Below are positions 34,137 to 46,084 of a DNA stretch of 64,000 nt, piece after piece. A model generated the notes under the pieces. That model did not search any database. It was given only the letters and a program-made list of their open reading frames with translations, and was not told where the DNA came from. Position numbers and translations under genes: made by a program. The DNA lies in assembly GCA_030685235.1 (NCBI GenBank), contig MU839126.1, positions 246,031 through 310,030 on the forward strand. Direction: 5' to 3'. Each line of letters begins with the position of its first letter. Position 1 is the first letter of the stretch. This stretch comes from Copromyces sp. CBS 386.78 (lineage: Eukaryota; Ascomycota; Sordariomycetes; Sordariales; Sordariaceae).

Positions 34137-37100
34137 GTTGCGTGTCTGTTTCCAGCATATAGTTACTAATACACTCATTTGTTAAGCACAATCTTATGGT
34201 CAGACCATGCAAAGCACCGAGGAAGGACATACCCTACCGGTTTGAGTGACTGATGATTCGAGGTTTTGCTTTGGTTGGAATTAGGAAGGCAAAGCAACGA
34301 GATTCAAAGAATGAAGGCAAGCAAGAGCAAACGAGGGAAATGGAAGTCACGCAAGACGCCTCTTGCCTCTGTTGACTTTTCGTCGCGGATTTTTTGGGAT
34401 GAGTCGCACCTTCCATGCGAGACCTTTAACTCGCTGAGCACGCAATGAACAGACAAGGAAGATCTTGCGTTCTGACTCAAACCCACTGTAACCGTATAGC
34501 AGCTTTGTGAGGGCAATTTCCGCGACACATGCTGATAGCCAGGAACGACGATATTTCAAGAACTGCGCAGAAAGGTACTAAAGTGCTTCGCTTGTCTTGT
34601 TATACTTGACCCCACGCAATGAGTGTTGGGATCAATGTAGGCATGGCCGGTCCCTTGCTTTAAGAGCTTGTCAATTGGATCAGTGACCAGTAATTCGATG
34701 TCTCGTTTTGCAGGACCACATCCGTCACTGTCCCATCTGTTTGGTTTGGGCACTTGCACATGTCAATCGAATACCCCGTTTCCAGAAAACATTCTACCGC
34801 CTCATTTCCATTCCAGCGGAAACCCTCCGCGCGGTGGGACGGTCCGCCATAAACACATGCTCAAGGGTATACCTTGTTGTTGTGAAATGTTGAGTCGCAA
34901 ACCGGAGATACAAGGCTTCGTTCGAGCTTGACATAAGTCCGATTGTCGATCATCATCGCCGGATAGGTCGACCAACAAGTTAGACAAGTCAACAACATAT
35001 CGCAGTCGGATTTCAAGCTCCTTCCCAGGTGGTGAAGAAATGGAAGTTGCAGGTTCCCGCTTATTGTTGGCTTGACATGCTCCCTATCTTATGAAAATTG
35101 ACCCCGACGACGAGATAAAGTAGAGTATGAGGTTACCTATGTTACGGGGTTGCAAGTGGCAAGTCTCTACATTCCTACATGTGAAAGTGGCATGACACAG
35201 GCCATCCCTGACAACCAATCACGCCAATGCTCTTAAGGGGTTAGCGCTTGCTTTATTGAATGGCGGACCCCTTGGATCCATGCCGAAGGTACACCCGCAA
35301 CCCTAAAAACATGTCAGCCCCTGGTCGTCGTCGAAATGTTTCCGAAACTGAAATTGACATCTTTCATGATCTTTCAACGGGGTCGACTTTGACTCTTCAA
35401 TTGGACCCCACGGTGCACGTGGTGGCGCGTACGATACGAGTCCATGTCCAAAGTTGAAGCTCGTTTGTGTGGGCTCTGTAAGGCCTTTGTGAAGGAGCCA
35501 ACTGGAAAGCCTACCACAGCACCTTAACCACACACAGTTGGTGCTGCGAGGCAACACTGCGTGCTGCATTACTTGCATTGCTGGCTGTAGTCGAGCCTGA
35601 CGCCCGCTGAGCGAAAATTGCTTCCGGTGCAGCCGAGGAGGTTGATTGATTTTCAAAGATCATCAACCGTTGAAAACGCGAAATTGAACTTGTGCGACCG
35701 AGACCTTCATCCTCCAAACTTGGCGCTGGGAATCTGGGTTACAACCTCGTACGGACGATGAACCGGCGGCAACGGGTAGAGATGGCGTGGCGTGTGGGTG
35801 GGTGGGGGGGGGGGGTGTGACGGTCATTCTTCCCATTCGTTCTGAGCCTCTCACCGGTTGTCACACAAGGATGATAGCTTGAGTACAAAAACAAAAACGG
35901 CTGACGGCGGGGGAAACTGCGTCCGAAACCTCAAATCCGCGGAGCAAGAACCCCGCCTGGGATGATGCATGTCATTTTATCTCGTCGTTCCTGAAAATCT
36001 CCCTTACCTTCCTCTTCTGAGAGAATGATGTCACGGAATGATAAGGGATTTCACGTTCAAGTCGTTAGAGGTAACTGTCAAGTCTCCAGTTGAGCATCCA
36101 ACACCCATCTCTTTCATCTCCATCTTGTCGAGTTTGTCTTTGACGGCCTTGTGCGACACCCAGGCAATTCCGTCGGCTGTTTCCCTCCAAGGTGACTGAA
36201 TTGGATCAATCAAACCCCGGTGGTGATCCTGACATGAGGGTGATGTTTACGTTAGTTTAGTTTCAGGGATATTTGGCTTGTGAGCTTTCACATGTCAGAA
36301 GGAGGGGTTGCCACTTTCTCTCTTCCTTCGTTTTGACTGGCTGGCAGCGCTTGCTTTGACAGTCTGGGCAGGCCGGGGGTGTTGGCCGCGCGACGCATGC
36401 AGCCTTGAAAACGAGGAGCCCCACCACGTTCTTATCAGGGCACTTCGATTGTTCGGTTCATCCAAGAAAGAACAGGGGTCGAGAGGTCTGTTCAATGATG
36501 TGTTCAAGCCCACTTTGGGCATCCACACCGAGAATGCACCAAGATTTGGATTCGGTCATGGAAGACGAGAGCGATCCTGGGTCACTGCTGAACGAAACCA
36601 CAAGTGGAAGTATCTGCCGTGTATCGCTCAAAGATAACCGGCGGGGAGGCAAAACGTGCTCGGCTTCCACGCAGTACAGTAGCTGCGTCTTAACATGGGA
36701 GATGCCATCTCCATCAGCTTCCCGCATGGACTCTCGCTGCTGAATACTGCATACACTGTTAGTAATTTGCGTCACATCACAGCGGGTTCTGACAAGCTCT
36801 CTTTCATGTGCGTCTACCAACCTGTCTCAGCAAGTAGCGCAAGGTACGAGGGAATGACACCGATGACGAGGGAGGGGTGCCCCGAGAGTTACCTCTCCAC
36901 TACCTAGCAGCTTCGAGCTTCTTGTGTTCTGTTCCTGCCAGTGGCGTGCGCCGGCTGGGCTACCAAATCTGTGAGCTTTCGCCGGAGTGGAAACCTCAAG
37001 ACGTCTTTCACCCCTCCACCCCCTCTCCTTCCTCTTGACACAGGCAGTTGCCATTTTCATAATCCGTCTCCTTCCAAACGAAACCGCCTTGCCAATTCCT

Positions 37101-37313
37101 CTGCTTGCATCATTTTCTCCCACCTTCTGGTCTCGACTGTCCCGAACTCCGATTACCACCTCATCTTGGAAAGACCCTTCCAATCTCACGCTCAGTTCCA
37201 CCTCTCTATCCTCTCTGGAAATCATACAAATTGTAGAGTCCTCCCGTCTCAACTGTCCTCAACTCCTGATCCTTCTTTCATCCTTCGTGGCACTATACTC
37301 TCCAGCATCTAAC
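34137..37313. other. 3.2-kb interval without recognised gene
   Basis: Composition is ordinary and there is no RIP signature. Short frames of 60-140 codons occur on both strands (for example 36,308-36,637 and 36,827-37,252), but none has a recognisable domain or plausible splice partners. A G-run of about 12 lies near 35,804-35,816. The last 350 bp are C/T-rich and probably form the leader of the perilipin-like gene. Confidence 0.45.
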
Positions 37314-37956
37314 ATGACTCACCAGAAGAAGACCAAGATGTCCAGCAGCAACAGGCAGGTTAACGGCGATGTTGCCCACAACTCGGCGGTCATCGAGGTA
37401 AGCTCATGATGCCCCCCGTTATCCCGAGTGTGCTCCATGTCCAAAGCTAACATGTCAACAGCATTTGCTCGCATACCCCATCGTCGAGTCCGGCATCTCA
37501 ACTGTCAAGTCCAACGCCTATGGCCAAAGACTCCTCGAGGTCACGGAGAAGGTGTACCGGACCTTTGGAGCTCCCTTCCTCGGCTACCTCCAGGGCCCAT
37601 ACCAATACGTCTCCCCATACGTCCAGAAGGCCGACGACTTGGGTGACAAGACTCTGTCGAGGCTCGATGAGAAGTTCCCCATTGTCAAGAAGCCAACCGA
37701 TGAGCTCGTCCACGATGCTCAGTCCATCATTCAGTTCCCCATCGGCCTTGCCCAGAGCGGCAAGGAGCATGTTCTCAGCACCTACAACAACGAGCTCGAG
37801 AAGGTTGGCGGCCAGGGCTTGACTGCTTACTACAAGGCTGCTCTCACCACCACCCTCACCCTCGGCACCGAGACCTATGCTACTGCCGCCAGCTTCCTCA
37901 ACACCCAGAAGGAGAATGCCAAGCAGCAGACGGCTAAGGGCACGGCCAACAACTAG
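37314..37956 (+). CDS. CAP20-type perilipin-like lipid-droplet protein
   Basis: Exons are 37,314-37,397 and 37,462-37,956, giving 192 residues. The 64-bp intron has a GTAAGC donor, GCTAACATG branch and AACAG acceptor. The protein contains HLLAYPIVESGISTVKSNAYG, then GYLQGPYQYVSPYVQKADDLGDKTLSRLDEKFPIVKKPTDEL, the PAT-like signature of fungal perilipins related to Colletotrichum CAP20 and Metarhizium MPL1. These coat lipid droplets and influence lipid storage and turgor in infection structures or spores. There is no membrane segment; the C-terminal half is amphipathic and Ala/Thr-rich. A second Met at codon 9 could also serve as start. Flanks show no functional partner. Confidence 0.88.
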
Positions 37957-38810
37957 AGGCTGGTCAAACCACGGTTGCTAGCTGACCAAGAATCGACTGC
38001 GTTACACCATTCGGACATGGTGACTTCCCAACAAACGGTCGACGCAGCTGGCGACGAGACCGCGCCCCGGGCAGTTGAGAGCTCACCAGCCTCGCTTTCG
38101 GGCATGGCCTTTGGTTCTTGCGACTGATACGACTGCAAAGCCGTTCCTTTGGATTTGAGACGCAGTCATACACTACGCTTGGCTTTTCTCACCCCTACAC
38201 CGACGTCGGAGGCGTGGCTGAGCGCTCGTTGAGAGCATGAGCATGGGGCTGAAGCATACGAAAAGCATGCTTATCAAACAAACATATAGGAATAACGGAT
38301 GATATCACTTTTGGGAGGGTAAATGGGTGCAATTAGGTTTTCTATCTTTTCATCATGGCCATTGTTTAGACGTCGAGTTATGTTTTCTCTTTGGAATTTT
38401 TGTGTTGTCGGCTTGGCGTGGGTTGCGTACTGGTGGATAAAAGAAGAGAAGCAGGGAAGATGATGTTGATACCAGAGAGGAGCAACTTGCGAGTGCGTGG
38501 TTCTGAACGCTTGATACCTTCCTAGCTGAGATCACAAGCCAGGTGGTATCACTTGCACTGCCGCGGCTGTCAATAAAGAAGTCAAAACCATTGCTGTTTC
38601 ACGCACCTGTGATCTGTTTTCTCTTATCTCAGTAATCAGACCATCATCTTTTTTAGGCAGGGGGCGACCTGCGGCCGCCAAGGATTGGGCCTGCGGCCCG
38701 TGCGCTGCGCGCACTGGGTTTCTCAATTGAAAGTTTCTAAAGTTTCTAGTTCGTGGTCCGTACACCGTTTCTTTCAGTGTATTTGACGGTATTGATTGAG
38801 AACGCCTAAA
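37957..38810. other. 3' flank of perilipin gene up to RIP boundary
   Basis: No gene was recognised. A GC-rich patch at about 38,660-38,720 (GCGGCCGCC, GCGCTGCGCGCACTGGGTTT) precedes the RIP block and may be the edge of a dispersed repeat. The change to AT-rich, TpA-rich sequence occurs just after 38,820. Confidence 0.4.
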
Positions 38811-38830
38811 AAAGAGGTCTGAATTCCCAA
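38811..38830 (+). repeat. Left inverted repeat of RIP block 2
   Basis: A 20-bp sequence around GAGGTCTGAATTC matches, with three differences, the reverse complement of 45,221-45,240. Weaker similarity continues about 16 bp inward. Confidence 0.55.
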
Positions 38831-39199
38831 CTGGGATTAAATGCTCAGATATTTAGGCGCCCTATACAAATGTATATATATGGAGAAATATACTATATAA
38901 TATATCTAGCAAAATAAAACCTTTTGAAGATATAATAGATATTATGATAATGTATTCGACAAGACGGTTTTAATAGTGTAATTAGTTTTTTAATACGATT
39001 ATTAAAAGTATTAATTTTAAATAAAAATATAAAAAAAGTTACGTATTAATATAGGACTATGGCAGATTTAGGAGGCTATTATAACCTTAATTTTCATTCC
39101 AACTCTTTAAAACTTTATAAGTATAGAAATTATACTATTATTAATTATACCTTATATTTTTTTTTTACCCGCGATGCATTTTTCTTCTTCTTAGAATTA

Positions 39200-41930
39200 A
39201 TACCTATTAATTAATACTATAGACGACCCCGACGACTTTATTAATGCCCAGTGCGTATTGAGGGTAATGTAAGATATTATTGGCGAAGGCCGATAATTAA
39301 GGGATGGCTAGGTTTAAACGGTAGTATAGTTAGTAATTGAGAAGAAAGATACAATATTAGTGGCCGCGATTGGGTATAGTAAAAGTATTATACTTTATAC
39401 GTTTTTAGCTTTGTGTAATAAAATTATTATATAAATTGTACCCCTTACGAAGCTGGGAGAAAGTTAGTGTGACGATATTATTATAAAGGTTCCTGGTTTA
39501 CGGCTAGTTTGGATAGATAAAGATGTAGTTCTTCGTATAAGCTTTATCTTTTATATATATATATATATACTTAGTTAATAACCGTATAGAATAGGAATGT
39601 ATAGGATTAAGTTACTGCCGGAAATTATATTTATATTCTTCTAAGCCTAGAGCTTGTAATTAGTGCGAAATTTAAGGCCGTATTGAGATTGCTAGAGTTT
39701 TATAAAAAGATCGGTCTTTTTACTATCGACGAGTTGTATTGCGTGTTAGAATAGCGCGATTTCCGTAAAGAATTCTAATATTTATATACTTTACGCCCTC
39801 TCCTTCTTAACTGTATACTGTAGTTCGGTTGTACGGTTATATTAGTTGGCATTTATTAAGACTTTATTATTAAAAAGGCTAGGTTTGATATTAGAAACTT
39901 TAAGATTATTAGAACTTTGGTAGATAGATTAGAAATCTCTATTATTATATAGCCGTTACTTTGTAATTGTATTGGAGATTTTCGTCGTCTTTTTTTTCTT
40001 GTCGATAACTATACTCCTTCGACTAGATGGGATATTTTAAAAACTATTATTTATATCGATAACTGTAATAGTTTAGCTATAGTAAGAAATACGTTAATTA
40101 ATTACCTTTATCGGTAGGGTTTTAGTAAGGAGATAGGCTGTAAAATCGTTAGAGTATATAATTCTTTAGTTCGGCCAACGGATAAAGATATTATATATAA
40201 AGATTTTGCTGTTGAGTCGACGGATTGTTGTATATACTTAGCTATGATATCTTTAGGCATGGGGATAGATCTCTTAGATGTCGTTCGAGTTGTATAGTTC
40301 GGAATACCCCCTACTCCTAATATTCCGGATATTTGGCAGCGCTTTAAAAGAGTAATACGGAAACTAAGGAATAATAATTTGTAGGGAGAAGTATACTTTT
40401 TTATACTATACTAGGTATTTAATTATCTTAGTTTAGGAGAAAAATAACCCAAACGATAAAGATAATAGTAATAATAATAATAATAGTTTCGTTAGCTATA
40501 TTAACTAAGAGTATCTAATAGGTTTATAAATGTTATTGTATTAGTAGACGAAGAAAATAATATAGATAACGATAGCGATAACGAGAATAATAATAAGGAC
40601 GATAATGAGGGAAGGGGAAACGGATAGGAAAATATTAATAATAATAAATTATCGCTAAATACTAGGAATTTTTATTCTTTATATAAGTTTGAGTATAAGG
40701 TTAAATAGTCGAAACCTAACGATAAAGTTCGCGCTAAGTATTAAAAGTAGGACTTACTTTTTATAGAATTTTTTAACGCACCCTACTTTCGTAAAACTAT
40801 TTTTAATTATTTTTAAAAACCTCCTAATAAAGATCTTAAGTATAAACGGCCTATCCCTACTAGAAAATATTATAATAGTAGTGGTTATATTCCTTTACTT
40901 GGAAGAATCCTAGTAATGTTAGAGCGTAACCGAAATAAAGTATTTAATAAATTAATAATAGGGTTATTAGTAGACAAAGTAGTATTGTATATTAATAGTT
41001 GGTATAAGGGGAAAGTATAAGAATTTATCCTTAAAGCGAATTGAATATTCGAAATTACACTAAAAATACTAATGCCAAACCGGCTACAATATACGGTAAT
41101 ACGTCTTTTTACCGATAATTCGAACGTTCGCCGGAATAAGGTACTTCCTTTTATAAACGTTAATAGGCTGGAAGAAAAGCTCCCTACTATACGATAATAG
41201 GAATATAAAGAGGATTATATCGAAAATCTTATTAAATTTTGCTTATTATTAATTACAAAAATTCATAAAAATTAAAATAAAGAACATCCCCGACCTCAAC
41301 GCCAAACCTAGCCTCGATCACGTACTAATATAACAATAGCAATTACAACTCCTTCGACTCCTATTCGTTAATATATAGCCTCTCTTTTGGCCAACACCTT
41401 AAATCGCGCTGCTATTACTACAATTGCTCCTTAATTGGAAGCTCCTCAATTAGAAGCTAGAGAGCCTTTAAACTCTTTAGTAATATCGGAGGCAGTAATA
41501 CCGGGGGAGCAATAACAAAAAGTAGAGTAAGGCGATAAAAATAAAGTTCAAAATAAAGAGGCTAAAGTGGGGCCAAACGAAAATCCGTTAATACTACAAC
41601 AATAACAACAATAAAAAGGATAGGAGGAGACTAATCGTATTATAATAAAATTTGCTAAATCTCTACTAGCGACTCCCCAACGTCAAAATAATAATAGGCC
41701 GCCGTCGCCTTTCGTTACTCTTATATAGTAATATAGCAATTAAAGACTTGCATTATAAGGACGAGGAAATTTGCAGGTAGTTACAACGGATTTACCAAAA
41801 GGCCGAATAGCTATTAAAGCAGCTTAAGCATTACTATTAATTAATAGGGGAAAGAAAAAACAAAGTAGGATTCTAATTATTAGATTACCAATTTATAAGA
41901 GGTAAATATAGATACTTTAAATATATAAAA
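39200..41930 (+). pseudogene. RIP-degraded RecQ-like superfamily 2 helicase
   Basis: Plus-strand translation keeps an ordered set of helicase motifs despite many stops. These are a QLRDGQ-like motif 0 near 39,300, a Walker A relic VAAIGYSKS at 39,360-39,386, VPLTKLRE-like Ia near 39,440, IDELYCVLE (motif II, DEAH type) at 39,725-39,751, and SLGMGIDLLDVVRVV followed by FGIP and QRFKRVIRK (motifs V and VI) at about 40,250-40,360. The arrangement matches RecQ-family helicases, especially the large fungal forms found in repeats and near telomeres. The Walker A and DEAH boxes are in different frames, and a TA-dinucleotide run near 39,557-39,572 lies between them, so indels add to RIP damage. A long charged, Gln-rich tail region continues to about 41,930. 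Confidence 0.72.
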
Positions 41931-42229
41931 TTAATTTTGTATAAATATTTAACAGCCTGAATATTCACGCCTCCTCCGAAAAACTCCGAAAAACGCCGAG
42001 ATATCTATCGAGAGTAACAATAATATCCGAAAATAAATTCGGATTTACCTACTTATTATTATTATTATTATAAATATCTTTAACCCTATTAATAGTTATA
42101 TCCTAGAAGTTTTTAGTACTATCCTCAAATAACCGCCCCCCTTCTTTACTATAATTAACAATACTATTTTAAGTAGCGAATTCGGTTATACTAGGAAGAT
42201 ATTTCTAGTTAACTATATTTATTAGGAAT

Positions 42230-44950
42230 AGGATAACCTTATTCTAATTAGCTAGTTTCTCTATAAGGTTTTACTATCCTAAAATATATATATTTAATAT
42301 ATTAAACCCTTTAAAATTAGGTATTATCTTCCTTTTTATTATACTATCCTTATATAGTTTAAAGGTATAAGAAATAATATTAATAAAAGGATTACTAATT
42401 ATGTAAATACCCCTAATAGGACGCCCCCAAAATCTTTCCGTACCCTTTCGAATAATAGTAAGAATATTAGAATTAAGAATAAACTGTATAAGCGTAACTT
42501 TAATATTATAAGTAGAATTCTTATTATTTTTAATATTAATAGCGTATACTTTGTTCTAATATTCGAATATTAGGTCGATGGGTTTGTATTTGTTATTAGC
42601 GGTGATTAAACGAATTAAGTTACTTTTTAGAATAGTATTACGAAGTATATTATTTAAAATATTTTTATATAGAAGCTATACAAAATACAATATTTCTAGG
42701 CTATAATTCTATAACTTTCTTCTATAGAAAATAATAGGTAAAATAGGGATAATTTTACGAAGAAAGCTATAATTGCCTACCCGGATTGCTTTGTAGATTA
42801 ATAGAAGAATTAATACTATTTGTATTAATTTATAATAGCTTAGAAATTTAATATCGATTTTTAAGGCTAAAGTGGGTCCGGCTTCTATAGGTCCTTCTCT
42901 ACTATCGATATTAATATCGCCTTCCTTATTAACGTTTATATTTGGATATTTTCTAATTTAGCTGTGTATAGAAAATATTATATCCTAAATTCGATTAAAT
43001 ATTTCTTTTATACTTTATCCGTTGTATTAGCCGTTAGATTCTTCGGTATATAGCGTTTTTATTATTAATTTAATACTATTAATAGTAAAATTATCGAAAT
43101 TTCTATACTCGACTAGCTCTCTAATAAGAAAAGCAAGGATTCTTATAATAAAACTATATATAATAAGAGGTATTATTTAGTAATATTTGATCTTTTCTTT
43201 CTTAATGTTCTTTAAACGTTGGAAAAAGAAAATATTAGAAGATATAGTAGCCGTAGAAAAGGCTATATCTTTTCCCCTATCTTAAAAATACCGGAATAGT
43301 ATTTCGATAAAATTAATTTCGATATGAAAAAAGGTAAGTATTAGAAGCATCTATTTTTTTTGCTCCTACTATTCGCTAGCTTCGATCTCGTAATATTAAA
43401 TACGTTTAATAAAAGACGTTATTTTTTAGTCTCTATATATAAGAATTAGGCGTTAAATTAGGGCGAATTTGTCGAATATAAAACGGTTATTCTATAATTC
43501 TTTATAAATACGGTAAATACCTTTAAATTTCCCTTCGTCTTCGTAGATAGTACTAATTTGGAGGTTTAGTAAGTCTATATACTTTACTTATTTAATAACA
43601 GGAAAATTAGGCAACTTCTTCTTTATTATAAGGTTATTAGTTGTATAGGAAAATAATAATTTAAAGGTAAAGTCTATAAGCTAATACGTAGCCTTATTAA
43701 TATTTAAACGCTTGGGAAGGAGGTAATTTACAATTATTTTTATTATGAATTTTTTAGTTCTATTAAAAGAAGATTGGAAAAGAGGGCTATACAATTCTAG
43801 GTATAATACTAAATTAGCCGTTATAAGATTAACTATTTAATTTTATTTTCTATTTGCCAATTTACGAACGGTAATTTTATAATTGAAATTATTGTATATA
43901 ATAATACCGTTAGGATTATATACCGCTCGTTTAATATTGCGTTTTACTTGTTCGGCTATATTATTAAATAGTTTATTAAGTATCGTATACGAAGATATAA
44001 TACTTATATTAGATAACGTTTAGATTACTCTTTTTAATATTCTAGTTGTTAATAAATAAAGATTAAGAACATTATAAAGGAAAGTACTAGTCTTTTTAGT
44101 ATATCTAAATATTAGAAGGGAAATAATAAGAATAATACGGCTATAGTGATCTTCGTTGACGCTATTATGTTCAATTTTATTATAAGTCTTGAACTATGTA
44201 ATAATTAATTATTTATAACTATTATAGTATTTCTTTACGAATATTAACCTAGTTAATTATAAATTAGTTTATTAATTCTATTAACGTAGGAGTAATTAAT
44301 TTGAAGGATAGTTAAGTTTACTTTAGAGTGCCCTCTAATTAAGAGGAATTATTTAAGTTAATAATAGTAGCTTCTTCCTCTCCTTAATAGACCTTTTTAA
44401 CTTCAAATTAGTTAAAAGATAATTCGTCGAATAATAACCGCATTTTATTGCGTAGTTTAAAGCTATAGTAGTATAGCTTATTTTAAGTACGAGTAATAGT
44501 GATGTTAAGGCTATAGTCGTTTTGAAGACGCTTCTACATCTTTTTTTATATTATAATATTCGAAAATTCTATAGTTTTGTAGCTGTATTTTATCTATTAG
44601 TATATAAAGATCTTAAAGTTATACTTCTTCAACCGGACCCTACCTTGCTCTGCTATATTTATACGAGAATAAGCCTTTAAACGAAGGCGCGCAAAGAGAT
44701 CTATAATTTCTTGGATAATATTATAGTCTTTATTATTAAAATTTTCTTGATCGGAGTCGTTATCCTCCTCGTTCGTTAGTTATACTTTTCCTTACTATAT
44801 TTAATATAGATATTCTAGTTTATTTGCGAATGCTTCTTATATATGATCTGGAAGTTCGGTATCGGTAAAAGGATTAAATATTAAACCCGAGGTTATTATT
44901 GAGAAGGGACGAATTATTAAAGAGGTACGATAATGGCCGGGATAGGAGGT
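42230..44950 (-). pseudogene. RIP-degraded DUF6589-like fungal element protein
   Basis: Reverse-strand translation gives long semi-open frames with the order seen in DUF6589 proteins. An N-terminal part lies near 44,500-44,700. A segment at about 43,850-43,950 contains IIIYNNFNYKITVRKLANRK, like the YDNFN-x-VR block of the family. Next come LITANLVLYLEL and LLPKRLNINKATY at about 43,690-43,860. A downstream core at about 42,540-43,140 includes LALKIDIKFLSYY, IRVGNYSFLRKIIPILPIIF and FILNSNILTIIRKGTERFWG. DUF6589 is widespread in repetitive fungal ORFs, and its biochemical role is not established. Recognition is from memory of the family pattern, not a search. Confidence 0.62.
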
Positions 44951-45220
44951 GGGAGGTCGTTAAGGTTATTATACTATTTAAGAGCGATTCTAATAATATT
45001 GTAGAAATAGGTACGCGGGGAGATTGCAAATGGATTGCGCATCCTTATTTTGGGACTTTTCGTCTATGTTGGCGATAAAAGGATAATACCGTTGGATAGA
45101 GTTGGGTTACGCGATTATAAATCTACCGAAATAATCGTAATACAATATGATTTGATGAAGTTATGGTATTGAGAGTTGGCGATTGGGTGGTTTGTGAAGG
45201 TTTGTACGGTTTGAATCGAA

Positions 45221-45349
45221 TTGTGAACTCAGACCTCCTTGAGCGGAGTGCAAAATATTGCCTAGATTGGTAGAAAAAATTAATTTATCGATAAAATATT
45301 AAAAGTGCGGTAACGGAAACATTGGCACGTGAGCTCAAGGTGGTCTGAG
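45221..45349. repeat. Inverted repeats at the right RIP boundary
   Basis: 45,221-45,240 is the partner of the left inverted repeat at 38,811. In addition, 45,228-45,244 (CTCAGACCTCCTTGAGC) is the reverse complement, with one mismatch, of 45,333-45,349 (GCTCAAGGTGGTCTGAG). The two arms enclose an 88-bp AT-rich spacer and could form a cruciform or be the ends of a small terminal-inverted-repeat relic. Confidence 0.6.
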
Positions 45350-46084
45350 CGCTGAGATAAGTTTTCTCGTGCATTTTGATGGAGGCGCAGTCCACAGATG
45401 AGTACGGTTATGCACTGCTGGGTAGTTGGGAAATTTGACGTGTTTTAGCATGCGAGCACTCAACCAGCGGACCTTGTGCTTCAGTCAAGCTTGAGAGATC
45501 ACCGTCGTTTCCATTCTGACCACAACATTGGGCCTCGCTCGTGATAGCCTCATTCGGGAATCGGGAGTGACCGAGAGAAATGCCACGCACATTGGTGGTC
45601 AAAGCTTTCTCAATCCCAAGGTGATGACCGACTTTGACGTAAGCTATGAGGCTAACCGTATTAGGTAAGGCGCCTCTTTGTGCTTCCCTTGAAGCCCCAC
45701 CCAAGCTCTCGGCTGTTTCCAGCTTTGTAATCATTTGTCGGAACCTCTCTTTTTTCACAGTCACTGCGACAAGTGAGTGTCGATGGGCTATACTGCCAAC
45801 AGCTGAGATCAGTGGCGGAAGCGGATGAGCAAGCAATTGGAGAGACTGACTGATCTGGCAAGGGCGGAAGTTTCACGATAGTTGTATATGATATTGACAA
45901 TTCCAGACTCCTTTCCTGACTACTCTTCTCACCCTGATTTCTAGTTGCTTACGTTGACCTTGATAATCTTTTAGACCATCAACAGGTGGACGACAGATTC
46001 CAACAAAGTTGAACAAGCTAGACCCAGCACCACTTATGGATTCGATCCTATAAGTATCCATCCTTTACTTTCAACTCCTAGGTC
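45310..46084. other. Intergenic region upstream of pirin gene
   Basis: Normal base composition returns after about 45,310. Short frames on the minus strand (45,408-45,900) have no recognisable domain. The segment should hold the pirin promoter. Confidence 0.45.

Larger units (their letters stand above)
38811..45240. mobile_element. Candidate composite RIP'd element with convergent helicase and DUF6589 relics
   Basis: The block is bounded by imperfect inverted repeats. 38,811-38,830 and the reverse complement of 45,221-45,240 match at 17 of 20 positions, and two of the three differences are G/A. Between them lie a plus-strand RecQ-like helicase relic and a minus-strand DUF6589-like relic, tail to tail. 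No target-site duplication is evident outside the repeats. The last ~100 bp on the right are less mutated than the interior. A single 6.4-kb element is possible; two independent insertions are equally allowed by the data. Confidence 0.4.

Noticed and set aside
38532..38765. 77-codon minus-strand frame
   Set aside because: Lies over a GC-rich repeat-like patch next to the RIP boundary; no support.
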